A stretch of 50,185 bases of DNA from Hofstenia miamia (lineage: Eukaryota; Xenacoelomorpha; Acoela), in assembly GCA_004352715.1 (NCBI GenBank), contig SCFE01000060.1:597955-648139 (forward strand). The letters run 5' to 3'. Under the pieces are notes generated by a model. The model saw nothing but the letters and a program-made list of their open reading frames with translations, was not told the origin of the DNA and did no database searches. This document shows, one piece after another, positions 21,355 to 32,669 of this stretch. Position numbers and translations under genes: made by a program. How positions within the stretch are numbered: position 1 is the stretch's first letter; each line of letters starts with the position of its first letter.

Positions 21355-23453
21355 CGGGAGCGCCGACTCCCTCGAAACGCGCACAGGACGTATTAGTGAT
21401 CACTAACATGATAAGGAAGAACCTAATTCCTGTGGAACTGAACGGAAGAATTATTAATGCTACTATAGATACCGGAGCTGCAGCATCAATCATCAGTGAT
21501 GAATGCTGCAAGGATATTTGTTTTACCCGCGATTCTATAAATTCCTCAGCCGACATCAGATTGATAGATGCCTCTGGAAATGATATCTCCTTGAAGGGGA
21601 AGTTGAAGAATGCTGCATTTAAGATTCGTGCCGAACCGTTCGAATTGGATCTAATTGTCATTGATACTGCTAATCACAAACTTCCGTATGATTTGATTTT
21701 GGGTAATGATTTTTTGGAAAAGAACGCATGTGTAATCGACTATAAGAACAACACCATATCTATAAAGGATCAAGACGCTACTCAGTTAGCTACAATTCCG
21801 GAGCGCGAAGTTGTGTTTAACTTAAAGGAACCTGTTCATTTGGAAGCGAAACATTGGACTAGAGTAGCTGTGTTCTCGAATGTCGAAATGAATGGTGATG
21901 TGATGATCGCGGGCCAGAGGGGAAAATATATCAAAGGTATATCTTTTTCTCCTGACTTGTGTAAAGTGACATCAGGAAAAACATACGTTACTATTCTGAA
22001 CGGATCGACACGTCTGGTGAAATTCAATGAATCTGATTTACAGATAATCGGTGTGCCCGTCAGAATTGAAAGTGTCGAGACTTCATGTTTATCGATTTGC
22101 ACTGCTATTCATGATCTCGAAGATTCATCGACAGTTCAAATCCCCACTGTGAACGATGAGACTCATTCACATCTACATGATAGTGAGAGGAAGTCCCTTG
22201 TCTCGATACTTCGTAGCAAAAGTGAAGTCTTCAATTATGGTACTATCAGCGTGGGGCAGGCAATTGGAGAAGAACACGCGATTGAGGTAAAGCAGGAGAA
22301 GCCCATTCGCCTACCCGTCCGCCGAGTCCCTGAGAACCTGAAAGCAGAATACGAAAAAATTCTGAAAGATTTAATAGAAAGCGGTATTATTCAGGGAAGC
22401 AATAGTCCCTATGCAGCCCCCACCGTGTTCATCAGACAAGGGGAAAAGTTTTGGCTTTGCATTGATTTTAGAAAATTGAACGACATCACTATTAAGGACG
22501 CTTATCCACTACCTAGAATTGAAGATCTTCTATATGATGCCAGCAGGTATAAGTTTTTTTCTTGCCTCGATCTATGTAAAGCCTATTGGCAGGTACCGAT
22601 GCGCCAATCTGATATTCCGAAGACTGCATTTATTACACCCTATGGTCTCTACGAATGGAAATATATGGCATTCGGGTTATGTAATGCGCCTGCCACGTTT
22701 CAGCGATATGTGACCAAGGTCCTGACCAACGATTCTAACATTCTTGAACCGGGAATCTCCGCATACATCGATGACATCCTGGTTGCCAGTAATACTTTCG
22801 AGGAACACTTGGTAAAATTACATCGGACCTTGGAGTTGTTGCAGAAAGCTGGCCTCAAGGTAAACGGAAATAAATGCTCTCTAGCTCAGATAAAAGTCAC
22901 CTTTCTGGGCAGGGTAATCGAGCATGGACGAATCTCAATTAAAACAAATGCAAAACAGTTTCTAGAACGAATCGAGACGCCTCGGAGCAGAAAAGATGTA
23001 CAAAGGTTAATGGGGTTTCTGAATTATTACGGAATGTTCCTCCCCGATCTAGCGGAGAAGACAAAGTCGATCACTCAACTACTTAAAAAATCAAACGAGT
23101 TTAAATGGACGTGGACAGAGCAAGAAGCATTAGAAGGTATCAAGTCCGAATTGCAAAAAATACCGTCTTTAAACACTCCTGACTATACAAAAGAATTTAT
23201 TGTCGATTGCGACGCCAGTGCTGTCGCCATTAGCGGCGTCTTGAGTCAAGAAATAAATGGTATTGAATGTCCAGTGCAGTATTTCAGCAGAAAGTTACGC
23301 GCTGCAGAGAGAAACTATGGCGCAACTAAATGCGAAATGTTAGCATTAGTAGAGTCGCTGAAAAAGTTTCGATATTTTATTCTGGGGAGGAAATTCATTG
23401 TGCGCACCGACAACAGCGCACTGGCTTGGCTTAAGAAGTTTTCAGGAGACTGA
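21351..23453 (+). CDS. Pol: protease, reverse transcriptase, first part of RNase H
   Basis: No ATG start is needed because this is entered by -1 frameshift at 21345-21351. Numbering from 21351, the aspartic protease active site is DTGA at 40-43, followed by LGNDFL. Reverse transcriptase has YIDD at 472-475 (catalytic Asp pair) and upstream conserved blocks (WLCIDFRKLND, FGLCNAPATFQR). RNase H follows, with D619/D621 region VDCDAS, a Glu in TKCEML and D687 in RTDNSA. The frame stops at TGA 23451-23453, inside RNase H and before its last conserved Asp. The same frame continues after the stop into the rest of RNase H and integrase, so this is a nonsense change or, less likely, a readthrough codon. 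Confidence 0.92.
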   Translation: MTGAPTPSKRAQDVLVITNMIRKNLIPVELNGRIINATIDTGAAASIISDECCKDICFTRDSINSSADIRLIDASGNDISLKGKLKNAAFKIRAEPFELDLIVIDTANHKLPYDLILGNDFLEKNACVIDYKNNTISIKDQDATQLATIPEREVVFNLKEPVHLEAKHWTRVAVFSNVEMNGDVMIAGQRGKYIKGISFSPDLCKVTSGKTYVTILNGSTRLVKFNESDLQIIGVPVRIESVETSCLSICTAIHDLEDSSTVQIPTVNDETHSHLHDSERKSLVSILRSKSEVFNYGTISVGQAIGEEHAIEVKQEKPIRLPVRRVPENLKAEYEKILKDLIESGIIQGSNSPYAAPTVFIRQGEKFWLCIDFRKLNDITIKDAYPLPRIEDLLYDASRYKFFSCLDLCKAYWQVPMRQSDIPKTAFITPYGLYEWKYMAFGLCNAPATFQRYVTKVLTNDSNILEPGISAYIDDILVASNTFEEHLVKLHRTLELLQKAGLKVNGNKCSLAQIKVTFLGRVIEHGRISIKTNAKQFLERIETPRSRKDVQRLMGFLNYYGMFLPDLAEKTKSITQLLKKSNEFKWTWTEQEALEGIKSELQKIPSLNTPDYTKEFIVDCDASAVAISGVLSQEINGIECPVQYFSRKLRAAERNYGATKCEMLALVESLKKFRYFILGRKFIVRTDNSALAWLKKFSGD

Positions 23454-25244
23454 TCTAACATAGTGGCTAGGTGGATAGAATACTTAAATGACTTTTCATT
23501 TTCTATCAAGCATCGGCCTGGACGTTTACATTTGAACGCTGATTATTGGACAGCGCTGCCAAGCTATGAACGAGATTTGAAGAAGCCCGCTGGGGAAAAA
23601 GTCCCGTTTGCATTCATACCCCACACCGAGTATGAGTTAATCCCCGAAATAAATGCTGATCGGAATGGGAAAGAAATTCTGCCGATTCTAATTCGGGAAG
23701 AAATATCCGAAAATGAGATTATTAAACACCAACAAAATGATCTTATTTTATCCGATATCTTGAAAAGACTAAAGGACCCTTTCTTTCCTCTCTCACCAAC
23801 AGCTGTAAGGTATTACAATAGATACAATTGGGCAACAACAACGAAAGGTCTACTATATGTAAAAAGTCGAAACAACCGTCTGGCTATACCAGAATACTTT
23901 AAACGAGATCTTGTGAGGAGAGTCCATGAAAAAGGGCATTTAGGGATTATTCAAACTGAAAAAACATTCAATTCTCGATATGTCACGATTGGCATCAGAG
24001 CAACAGTACAAGACGTTATCGATAAATGTAAGAAATGTTTATTACACAATCCTGCCCACTTTCCTGAACAACGAGCCGAACTGGAATGTCGCGCAGCAAC
24101 AAGCCCAAATGAGATTGTCCACGTCGATCTAGAACAGCTTTCTCGTGATGATGAGGGGTTTCAGTATCTCTTAGTACTCGTTGACCATTTTACTAAGTAC
24201 GCCCGCATCATTCCCATGGACAGCACACTTGCCGAAAAAGTAGCCGACAAGATCCTGAAAGAATGGATACTAAAGTATGGTCCTATGTCCCGGTTGGTGT
24301 CAGATCGGGGTCCGCAATTCGAAAGCAATCTAATGAAAACTCTGATGGCCGAACTAGAAATATTACACGATTTTACTACTGCATACCATCCTCAAGCAAA
24401 TGGATTAGTGGAACGATTAAACAGGACGCTAATAAAATTGATTAGAGTTGCGGTATCCCGAGCAGCAGGAAAAAACTGGCGACGAGTAATAGAGGGTGTC
24501 GAGTTTTTCTATAACACCTCAGTTCACTCGACCACAGGAATAAGTCCTTTTAAAGCGATGTTTGGTCGCGAAGCTTTAACTTCTCTGGCTATGATGTATC
24601 CCAACTATTCTGAAATTACACTGGAGAGATATGTGAACCAACTATTAAGTGAGATGCAGGAAATTCATTTAACTATTGTTCATAATACTAACCAATCCTG
24701 CATTAGACAGAAACGAACCTTTAATAAAAAACTGTATGGCGAAGCTCACCGTCGTGGTGATAAAGTATTCGCGTATCTGCCACGTGTTACAACTGATTAC
24801 AACCAAGTCAGAAAATTAGCAAATAATTGGCAGGGACCATTTACCATAGAGAAAGTGCTCGACCATAACACTTATACACTTAGTAACGGGAGAACTGTAC
24901 ACTTCCAGAGATTGAAACGAGCAATTAAGGACATTGAAAATGTTATCATAGATGATAATAACGAATATACTTTGATTGATAATGGTGTTGATGAATACGC
25001 CACTTATGATAACTTAACAGAATTTGTTGAGGAAAGCTTAGACGATACTTACTTTGAATCCGAAATAGTTGATAATTGTAATTCACGAGTGTTGCCGTCC
25101 AGGCGCGCTAGAGATAATCAAACTTATGATCCCAATATTTGGGACCTTAACATTATGTTTAGGAATGAAACCGATAGGGAAGAAACGCGAGTCGCCAGCT
25201 CCTCTGTCCCGTCGTCGCAGAGTGAGACGAAAGATGGAGGGTAA
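23454..25244 (+). CDS. Pol: end of RNase H and integrase (same frame after TGA)
   Basis: Directly continues the frame interrupted at 23451-23453. It starts with the RNase H end (ARWIEYLNDF, HRPGRLHLNADYW). The integrase zinc-binding HHCC region follows (VHEKGHLG..CKKC near 23925-24040). The DD35E core has Asp in VHVDLEQ, Asp in SDRGPQF and Glu in GLVERLNR, with 35 residues between the last two. The GPF motif of the Gypsy integrase C-terminal domain is near 24832. The stop TAA at 25242 overlaps the ATG of the extra ORF. Without readthrough this portion would not be made as part of Pol from this copy. First internal ATG is 23463, only nine bases after the stop, which is an ordinary Met and not evidence for a separate gene. 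Confidence 0.88.
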   Translation, partial: SNIVARWIEYLNDFSFSIKHRPGRLHLNADYWTALPSYERDLKKPAGEKVPFAFIPHTEYELIPEINADRNGKEILPILIREEISENEIIKHQQNDLILSDILKRLKDPFFPLSPTAVRYYNRYNWATTTKGLLYVKSRNNRLAIPEYFKRDLVRRVHEKGHLGIIQTEKTFNSRYVTIGIRATVQDVIDKCKKCLLHNPAHFPEQRAELECRAATSPNEIVHVDLEQLSRDDEGFQYLLVLVDHFTKYARIIPMDSTLAEKVADKILKEWILKYGPMSRLVSDRGPQFESNLMKTLMAELEILHDFTTAYHPQANGLVERLNRTLIKLIRVAVSRAAGKNWRRVIEGVEFFYNTSVHSTTGISPFKAMFGREALTSLAMMYPNYSEITLERYVNQLLSEMQEIHLTIVHNTNQSCIRQKRTFNKKLYGEAHRRGDKVFAYLPRVTTDYNQVRKLANNWQGPFTIEKVLDHNTYTLSNGRTVHFQRLKRAIKDIENVIIDDNNEYTLIDNGVDEYATYDNLTEFVEESLDDTYFESEIVDNCNSRVLPSRRARDNQTYDPNIWDLNIMFRNETDREETRVASSSVPSSQSETKDGG

Positions 25245-28200
25245 TCACGATGGTTCATCCTCATCCAGGCGCGATGAGGTTCAAAAACGAGGATGATATG
25301 AAGGTGCTGAGGAGAACCCTATACCGTGTGGGCGATACGTAGCTCCACGCTTAGGTGAGCAGATAGCATCCACACCGTCCTCATCTCGCTACTCCGTGGG
25401 GGGATACGTACCTCCACGCGTGCGAGCAGAGCTGGCACCATCAACTTCTAAAACTTTAAAACTTGAAACTTTACGTACCCCTTTTAGTGCAATTCAACCT
25501 GTACATACATCCCCTAAGAGTGATTCAATAGCCCCCTCCACCTCAGACATTTCCGTTACATCCTCAATCAGATCTCAGAAGATGGAAGAACGAAAGAAGA
25601 AGATGTCTACAGTTGGTGCAGATACACTACATCCCTATTTTATAGCTCCACGTAGAGCAGTACATTATATTCGTGATAACATCTCGGAAGCTACTCAGGA
25701 TCAATTACGCTGGAGAGTTCACGAAGTTAACGATGAGAACATTATGGAGCAGTTAGAAATTGCATATCGAATAGCAAAGGTTGAGGGAATACGCCTAGTG
25801 ATAGTTCTCCGAGAAGAATATGAGGACCACATCCCCGAGGCAATTGAAAGTTTACATTACCGCATGGAAAACTTTCTTATTCTATACAGCTCATATTACA
25901 GTCAAATTTCAATGCCCACCTCTAACGTACAATCTGTTACAAAACTATTACTCACAGATCTTCTGTTATGTGAAAAGATCCCCTCCCACAAACTTGTTGT
26001 GGATAAGAAACTGATAATCGACACTATACTGCAGGCACAAACTTTGGAGCTCCTCAACGTCAACAATCTGCACACCATAACTGATATGCGGGTCAGTTTT
26101 GCTTTTGCTCAAAGTACTACAACTTTACAAGAAATCCAAGACATATGGTGTGCAATAAAAGCCACGAAAAACCCTGAGTCAGACTGGCCCACTATCGACA
26201 TCGAAAGCCCCAGTTCTAACTACCACACATCAGTCGAAAGAGTTCTAAGAGAGATAAAATTCTCCTACGAGATTCAAGACCGCAAGAATTTCAAAACCAT
26301 GTTATTTTCGGAAAATAGAGTACCTGATCTTTACGCTAGAGGTGCCATATGGATTTTAGCAATTTACTTAACCAAGGACCCCCACATAACGTTACCCATA
26401 GATCAAAACAAAAGAAAATCTCTGTCAAAAGCCGCAGCACACGAAATTGCAATCTGCCCGTTAGCATGGAAAGTAAAAAATTGGATGTTACACAAGTGCG
26501 TACCACCTTCATCACCCTGTAAGACTAACAGAGCCATGGATCATTACGAAAAATATTATGCCCGACTGGTGGGGGCGAGTAGTACAACAGGGAAAATGTC
26601 AATCATTCTTATCAGTAACAGACTGGGTATTTGTCCGTTGGACATAAATATTTTCTCCAAGACTATGAAAAAATATATGTGGGGAGCTACTGCCGAAACA
26701 AAGTTTGCAATTTTCTCCTCAGAAAACGCACCGTTAAGCACTAAAAGATTGATTGCCAGGAAACCTGGGTCTACTACGAAGTTTTTGAATCTTATAAGAA
26801 TGAGAGAAGTAATAGAAAAAAACGAAAAATTTTTGATGGTCATCGGATCTCTTATCCAGAGTGTGGATACGGACAATTCACCGAATCCAACAGACAAATT
26901 AGAAAGGAAGGAAGAATAATTCCTATTACCATATTTGAACAAGTTATGAAGACCCCAGAGCAGTTCTTCAGAGAAGAAGAGTTATTGTCCACGTCAGCAG
27001 TGCAATTATCTCCTCACATAAGAGATCTCATCGAAAAGGTAAACTTAGAAAAATTCGGCGGGTCACCTCAACCGACACCTCATTGGTCCATCACTGAGAA
27101 TGAGAGAATCCTCATGGTAGAACATGATTCCGGTGATTTTGATGCAGAGTTGGCAGTTCACAGGAGAGTATTAGTAGAGAACAGTGAAAAGGATGTTTTA
27201 GGCATGATGAAATGGTGTCTAACTGAAATGTTTTCGAAAGAAGAGCTGGTCATTCTTCAATCTCCAGGGCGACAAGTAGCTCTGGACGTAGAATGTACCA
27301 CTGCTCGAGTAAAGATTTCAACTAAACAGATAGAGGAGTTACGCGGATCTGGATTAAGGCATCGATTTTGGGACACAGTGAAGCACGCACAAATTAATTA
27401 TCCTGTTACCATAGGTACCGCCAGTCTACAAGCTAAGTGCAAATTCGCCGAGTTAGAAAACAATATTCGGAAGGAAAACTTGTTATGTATACCACCTCCG
27501 TGTGTGGAGACTCCACTGATTCAACCAAAATGGAGGGTTAAGAAGAACAAGAAAAAAGTATCAGCTCATTTGCCGGACAAGATAAATTTCGTAAGTAATG
27601 CCTTAGAGGCGAATAAGATGATGAAATCTAATGAATATAAGTCGGCGTGTGGTAAGTTATTAGCTGGTGATAACAAGGAGAGGATTTTTATAGATGGAAA
27701 GTTAACAATCTGCGATATATTCAATAAAGGAAGCGCTATTAGTGAACAATTGCGGAAGATCCACGATGTCATACGAAATAATGACCCTCGAGTATTAATT
27801 CTCTTTCAAGCAGCCGGCGATCTGATGTGGATCAACAATGTGGAAACTACTACCAAGTACTATGATGTGACAAAACGCATTGAAATTATTACAATGCTCC
27901 GAGCTGACGTTTCTGATCCAGATGAAATGACATTAAGTCAGGTACAGGAATTCTGTTCCCTCTTTATGGATCACGCGACACGTATGGGATCTCTCCGAGA
28001 TGTGTTCGAACATTTTTATCCCAATAGCAATATCAGATCAGAGGATGCCCACACTTCCGACACTGACGCGTTAATGACATTGATGGTTGCAATGAAAGGT
28101 CTTCGCCTATATGAGCGATTTCACGATACTTTTACTCGCCGTTTGAACAATTTACGGAAAAATTGTCCCATAAGTAATAGATTGCCGACGATCCATTATT

Positions 28201-28370
28201 TTAAGTTGAAAGATGAAGTGGTCACCCAGAGAGAAGTACTAATGCAATTATCGCTTGAGCCACAGTATGCCGAATTGGAACAATGGGAAGGAGAACTGGC
28301 GATGGAAATGGTGATGGCTACGCAACGTATAGTGTCAGGTCCCACTCTCCACCTGGTACCGCAAATTTAA
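25234..28370 (+). pseudogene. Extra ORF of the Gypsy element (ORF3), copy 2, broken
   Basis: Same ORF as 14805-18215, beginning at ATG 25234 overlapping the pol stop. Three lesions are seen relative to copy 1. TGA at 25294 (codon 21) stands where copy 1 has CGA. A 273-bp segment (15285-15557 of copy 1, 91 codons) is missing at about 25714, in frame, with a GA repeat at the breakpoint; it contains the only markedly hydrophobic stretch (NLLIIYFL). A run of six T in copy 1 (near 16674) is five T near 26836, shifting the frame so that the first part ends at 26919 and the second is open at 26946-28370. The C-terminal exonuclease-like pattern is intact in the second part. Elsewhere the two copies are nearly identical. 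Confidence 0.85.
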
Positions 28371-28377
28371 TTTGAGC

Positions 28378-28386
28378 AAGGGGGGG
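28378..28386 (+). promoter_or_regulatory. Polypurine tract of Gypsy copy 2
   Basis: AAGGGGGGG two bases before the 3' LTR, identical in position to the tract in copy 1. Confidence 0.8.
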
Positions 28387-28388
28387 CG

Positions 28389-29320
28389 TGTAGAGTCACT
28401 CGGGGAAATTTTTCGTGTTTATTTAGTTGATTTTATTTATTTTTGTATTAACGTCAACATGACGTCAGCATTATTTTATTTTCGAGGTTAGGTTTACGAA
28501 AAGAACTCATGTCTCTTGTCCCCTCGATGGTGCTAAATAGATTGCTCAAATTTAATTTGAATTACAAGGGAAAATAATAACATGAGCAACGAATTATTAA
28601 TTGTACACTAAGACAGGTAGTTGTTTATTGTTGTAACCATGTATAAAATGAGAAAAGCTGTTGAGAAATGTTAATAGATTTTATCTAAGCTTCAATTACT
28701 GTTCTCTCCGTTACTTTACTTGGTATACTTTTATTATGAAAATAATTGCTTAAGCTCGGCGACAATTTGGGAGTGCTTTCTAAAGGCACAGGGCGATACG
28801 TAGCTCCTGGCGATCATTAGATCTTCCCAGCCCAAATTGTGGACTCATTAGGTTACGGATACGGGTACGATTAGGGAAATAATAAACCTCTCGTTTTATT
28901 CAACACGTACATGCACTTATATTTTGATTACACTGTGATGATACCATGCCATTGGCTAGCACGAATGTCTGACAATTACAGACTATTATATAGTGAGTCG
29001 AGAACTAACAATGAAAATGATGTGTTTACTTTCGCAATGAGATAGAAATTAATAAGTGAGACAAATAGGGTAACACCATGCACTAGTTGAGCACTAAACT
29101 GTTTCTGTTTCGAAAGACTCTGCTTCGGCTGGAAGCCATGTTAGTTAATCATCTTTTCAAGACCTAAAGTATCGTATCAAATACTTGGATGAATTACAAC
29201 TGTTGATATTAGTTCATTTTCTCTTTACCTGTTTCCCCAGAATCGGGGCTGTTGTTTTCTATGTTAAACCTTCTGCAGAGTCAATTAGTTGCTAGTACAA
29301 TTACAGCCCACGATTCTACA
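28389..29320 (+). repeat. Gypsy 3' LTR
   Basis: 932 bp, the partner of 18234-19165, with about ten mismatches and no length difference by eye. TATA box at 28642, AATAAA at 28881 and CRE site at 28460 are all retained. The flank after it begins ATAGC. Confidence 0.95.
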
Positions 29321-30012
29321 ATAGCAAACATGTGTGAATGCAATTTTGCTCAAATTCTGTCTGAATCTGAGGGAATCACAAAACTTAGAATGTTTGCCAA
29401 TTATCACTTGTCTTAGAATTCTGAGAAAGGTTGAAATATTTTAGACTGGACAGATTTTTTGAGCTAAATATGCATAACATAGTTGCTGTAAAATATGAAT
29501 AGTAGATATCAGACATTTCAAACTGATAAATTTCAGCTTCAAAATTTGAGTGTATCTCAAAGTTTGACTTGAAAAATTGTCTAGAAGCATCTACAAAGCT
29601 TGAATTTCCATTTCAAACTGAAAAATTTGCTAGCTAAATTTCATTTTGCAAGTATTATTTTGTCAAATTTAATGTAAATTATTTGTTGAGCAATGTGTAC
29701 ACTATTTGCATTTTAGACGTGTTTGTGTAAGCTAATGAATTTTGATTTTGATTGTTGCAAATTAATGTCATAAAATGTTAAATGATTTTAGGACTACGGT
29801 TAAAAGGGGAAATGAGAAATAATAGTTTTATTACGAGATTAGCGTCATTGGAGTATTACTAGTTCTCAAAATTATTAGTGACTTAGGTAACAGAACAAAA
29901 CTTTTATTTAGATTATAGATTGCCATCCATAATATCAATAGAATTTAATATTAATAGATCTTCAAATATCTATGGGGGAATATGCTTTTTGATACAACTC
30001 CAGTTGCAACTA
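29321..30012. other. AT-rich sequence, no gene seen
   Basis: Right flank of the Gypsy array up to the 3' end of a minus-strand LINE. No reading frame or repeat was recognised. Confidence 0.45.
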
Positions 30013-32030
30013 ATAATAATAGAATTTATTTCAAACAAAACATAAAACACTTAATACAAAATAAAATACAAATACGAGTGCTGGAGGCGCTCTTTATTCT
30101 GTCAACCAGTGTCCTATCAGTACAAGTAGATTACCATTTGTAGCGATCAAAATCCATATGAATACCTGTGAGGAACTTCTGAAATCAGCTTAAACTTGCG
30201 GAAGAATATAGAATCGATCTTATTATAAAGAGTACTCTTGCACTCAATATAAATCGCATGGAGATCAAGTGATGACGTAAGAAAATGAAACACAAGTGAA
30301 TAAGATTGACTACGTGATAACTTTTAACAACTTCAGTAAACAATCAAATAAAGTTACAGCAGGTGAATAGTGGAATACTTTGGAAAGAATTGGGTTTTGC
30401 GAAAACATTAATTTCCTCATTATCAGGAAGATGTCTGAAGACAAGTTCAGACAGAAACACCATGGTAAGAATAAACAAACTGTCTTTAATGCAAATCAGC
30501 ATTTTTTCGATTGACTCAATATAAATTAATAAATTTATTATTTCAAATTATTATAATTAAGTGAATTTATTTCTGGAAGATTCTATTAATTAAATTATTG
30601 TTGCCAATTATTGCTGTAAGCTTAATATCCTTTATTAGTTTGTTGCATTTGTTTTTCGTTAGTGTAATAATATTATCATTCATTAATTGTGCTGAGTATA
30701 AAAAATTTATAAGTTTTATACCTCTCACTTCAATTGAATTATGTTGTATAATTGTATTATGTCTTATTAAAACTGTTTGATGTGCTGCTCAGGCTCTTGT
30801 GTTAAAAGAATGATTTATTTCATCAAAGCTATAAAATTCTATTGGATATTCTTGTCTTTTACCTTTATAACGTGCTTAAGGAGTTCGAAAATGTATATTT
30901 CATAAATATTCATCATATTTGCTTCTATGAATAACTGTTTAGTAGTATAAGTAAAATTTTTTAAATTTATGATCCTGATTATCTTTTTTTGAATTTTGAA
31001 AATATGCAATAATGTTTTGTATGAGGTACAACCATAGATTAAAATACCATATTGAATTATCGGCAGTATGTATACATTATAAAAATGTAGTGTAATATGC
31101 TTAGGAACGAAGTGTCATTTTTCATCAAAATACCACATAGTTTGGAGACTTTTTTACAAATAAAAGATACATGCTTTGCAAAACTTAATGTTTTATCTAT
31201 TATTATCCCTAAATAAATATAAGAATCATTTATGTTAAGCTCAGTTTCCGCTACTTGTAGCTTAGGTATTTGTTCAGTAAATTTGAAATAATTTATCAGT
31301 GGTTTTATTGTAATTCAATGAAAGATGATTAAAACAGCTAATCTTGTAGAACATTTATGTTATATTGAAGAGTCTAAAATAATATATCAGGTGAACTTGC
31401 TTGGATATTTGTATCATCAGCAAACAGGTAGACTGATGCAGTTAAGAATTTAGGAAGGTTATTTATGTACATTGAGAAAACTAATGATTGAAGAATTTAG
31501 CCTTGTGGCACACCACATGTTATCTGATTAATTTTGAATTAGTTGAGTCTATTGAAACACATTGATAATGGTTTTCTAGATAATTTTCAAATAAGTTAAA
31601 AATGTGTCCTGTAATGTCGTATTTATATATCTTATTTAATATCAACTTATGATCTATTGTATCAAAAGCTTTTCTTAGATCAATTAATATGACGAAGAAT
31701 ATAATTTATTGTCTTAAGAATGTCTAATATTTTCAATTACTTTCATTAAAGCTAAAATTGTGTTATAGTGAGGTCGAAACCTAAATTGATTTGGATTTAT
31801 TAAATTGTACTTATTTATAAACTTAAATACTCTATTGTATACTAATCTTTCAAAAATTTTACTAAAAATTCGCAATAGTGAGATTGGTCTGTAATTTGAG
31901 GGATCATTTGTGTCCCCAGATTTATGAACAGGTATTATTTTTCCTATTTTCATTTTGTCCGGAAAAACATACGCTTGAATACAGAGATTTAGTATTGCCG
32001 TTAAAGGTGTCGTAAGCAATTTTCAGTATA
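30013..32030 (-). mobile_element. 5'-truncated non-LTR retrotransposon (LINE A), - strand
   Basis: The 3' end (30013-31015) is the reverse complement of 11205-12285. Reading the - strand, the RT begins near 32019 (KIGKIIPVHKSGDTNDP, SNYRPISLL, NQFRFRPHYNT), open to 31714. Further on, stops interrupt it, but CGVPQG (about 31499-31517) and FADDTNIQAS (about 31395-31424, the RT active site) are readable. No ORF1 or endonuclease precedes it, which is the usual 5' truncation of a LINE insertion. The motifs fit the CR1/Jockey-like group but I cannot fix the clade. Confidence 0.75.
31714..32019 (-). pseudogene. LINE A reverse transcriptase, N-terminal fragment
   Basis: 101 open codons with the first RT blocks of non-LTR elements: PVHKSGDTNDP, NYRPISLL, FSKIFERLVYNR and NQFRFRPHYNT. 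The reading continues out of frame and with stops toward the FADD active site near 31410-31424. Not functional. Confidence 0.7.
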
Positions 32031-32219
32031 ATCAGATCTCAATGGAATGTATCTGGATAACGGGTGTCTATCTTTACTTTGAACAATTCTGTCGTATAAT
32101 CTTTTATCTGCTTCTTTGATGATACCCCTTATGTTGGAGAACTCAGTTATAATACCGAATCGTATGGTTTTTTTCTGCACACTGTTAATTCTTCGTTCAG
32201 CGATTTTATTTATACCATC

Positions 32220-32669
32220 TCAGACTGAGCAAGCATACGTAAGCTTGCTCAGGACAAGCGATTTGTACAACAATTTAAGCTCACCTTTACTGAATCCGAG
32301 ATGTTTCAATTTCAGTAAAAGATATAGGGTTGAAGACGCCGATGACACATATTTTTTGATATGGATTGAGAAGTCAGTTCTACTATCGAATTCAATGGCT
32401 AGAATTCTCGAATGAGAAACACGCAGCAATTTGTTCAGGCGATTGGTAATCACTATTTCTTTGGACTTTGTTATATTCAATAGCAGATTTTTAGCCTCCA
32501 ATTGCTTTCGAATATTCGAAATTACTACACTAGCACCATCATCATAGACAAAGTTTCCAGCAATGACCTCGGTGTTATCATCAGCAAATGTTGTAGGATC
32601 AACAACACCTGCAACATCATTGACAGATATGTTATAGTAATTAGGATCACCAGCAGTCTCTTGGGACAC
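32220..32669 (-). pseudogene. LINE B reverse transcriptase, C-terminal half
   Basis: 149 open codons with the RT active site FADDNT near the start, then a thumb-like region and LYKSLVLSKLTYACSV, which is typical of the end of LINE RTs. The upstream RT part is in other frames and carries stops. Confidence 0.7.

Larger units (their letters stand above)
18234..29320 (+). mobile_element. Full-length Gypsy-type LTR retrotransposon, copy 2 (11,087 bp)
   Basis: LTR 18234-19165, primer binding site 19166-19183, gag 19366-21354, pol 21309-25244, extra ORF 25234-28370, polypurine tract 28378-28386, LTR 28389-29320. Domain order protease, RT, RNase H, integrase is that of Ty3/Gypsy. The internal part carries four lesions: TGA in RNase H (23451), TGA in the extra ORF (25294), a 273-bp in-frame deletion at about 25714, and a one-base frameshift near 26836. 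The target site duplication cannot be checked because the left neighbour is another copy. Confidence 0.93.

Noticed and set aside
21215-21661. Minus-strand open frame across the gag-pol junction
   Set aside because: It is the shadow of gag and pol, which have clear domains on the + strand. Several other antisense frames in the Gypsy copies are rejected for the same reason.
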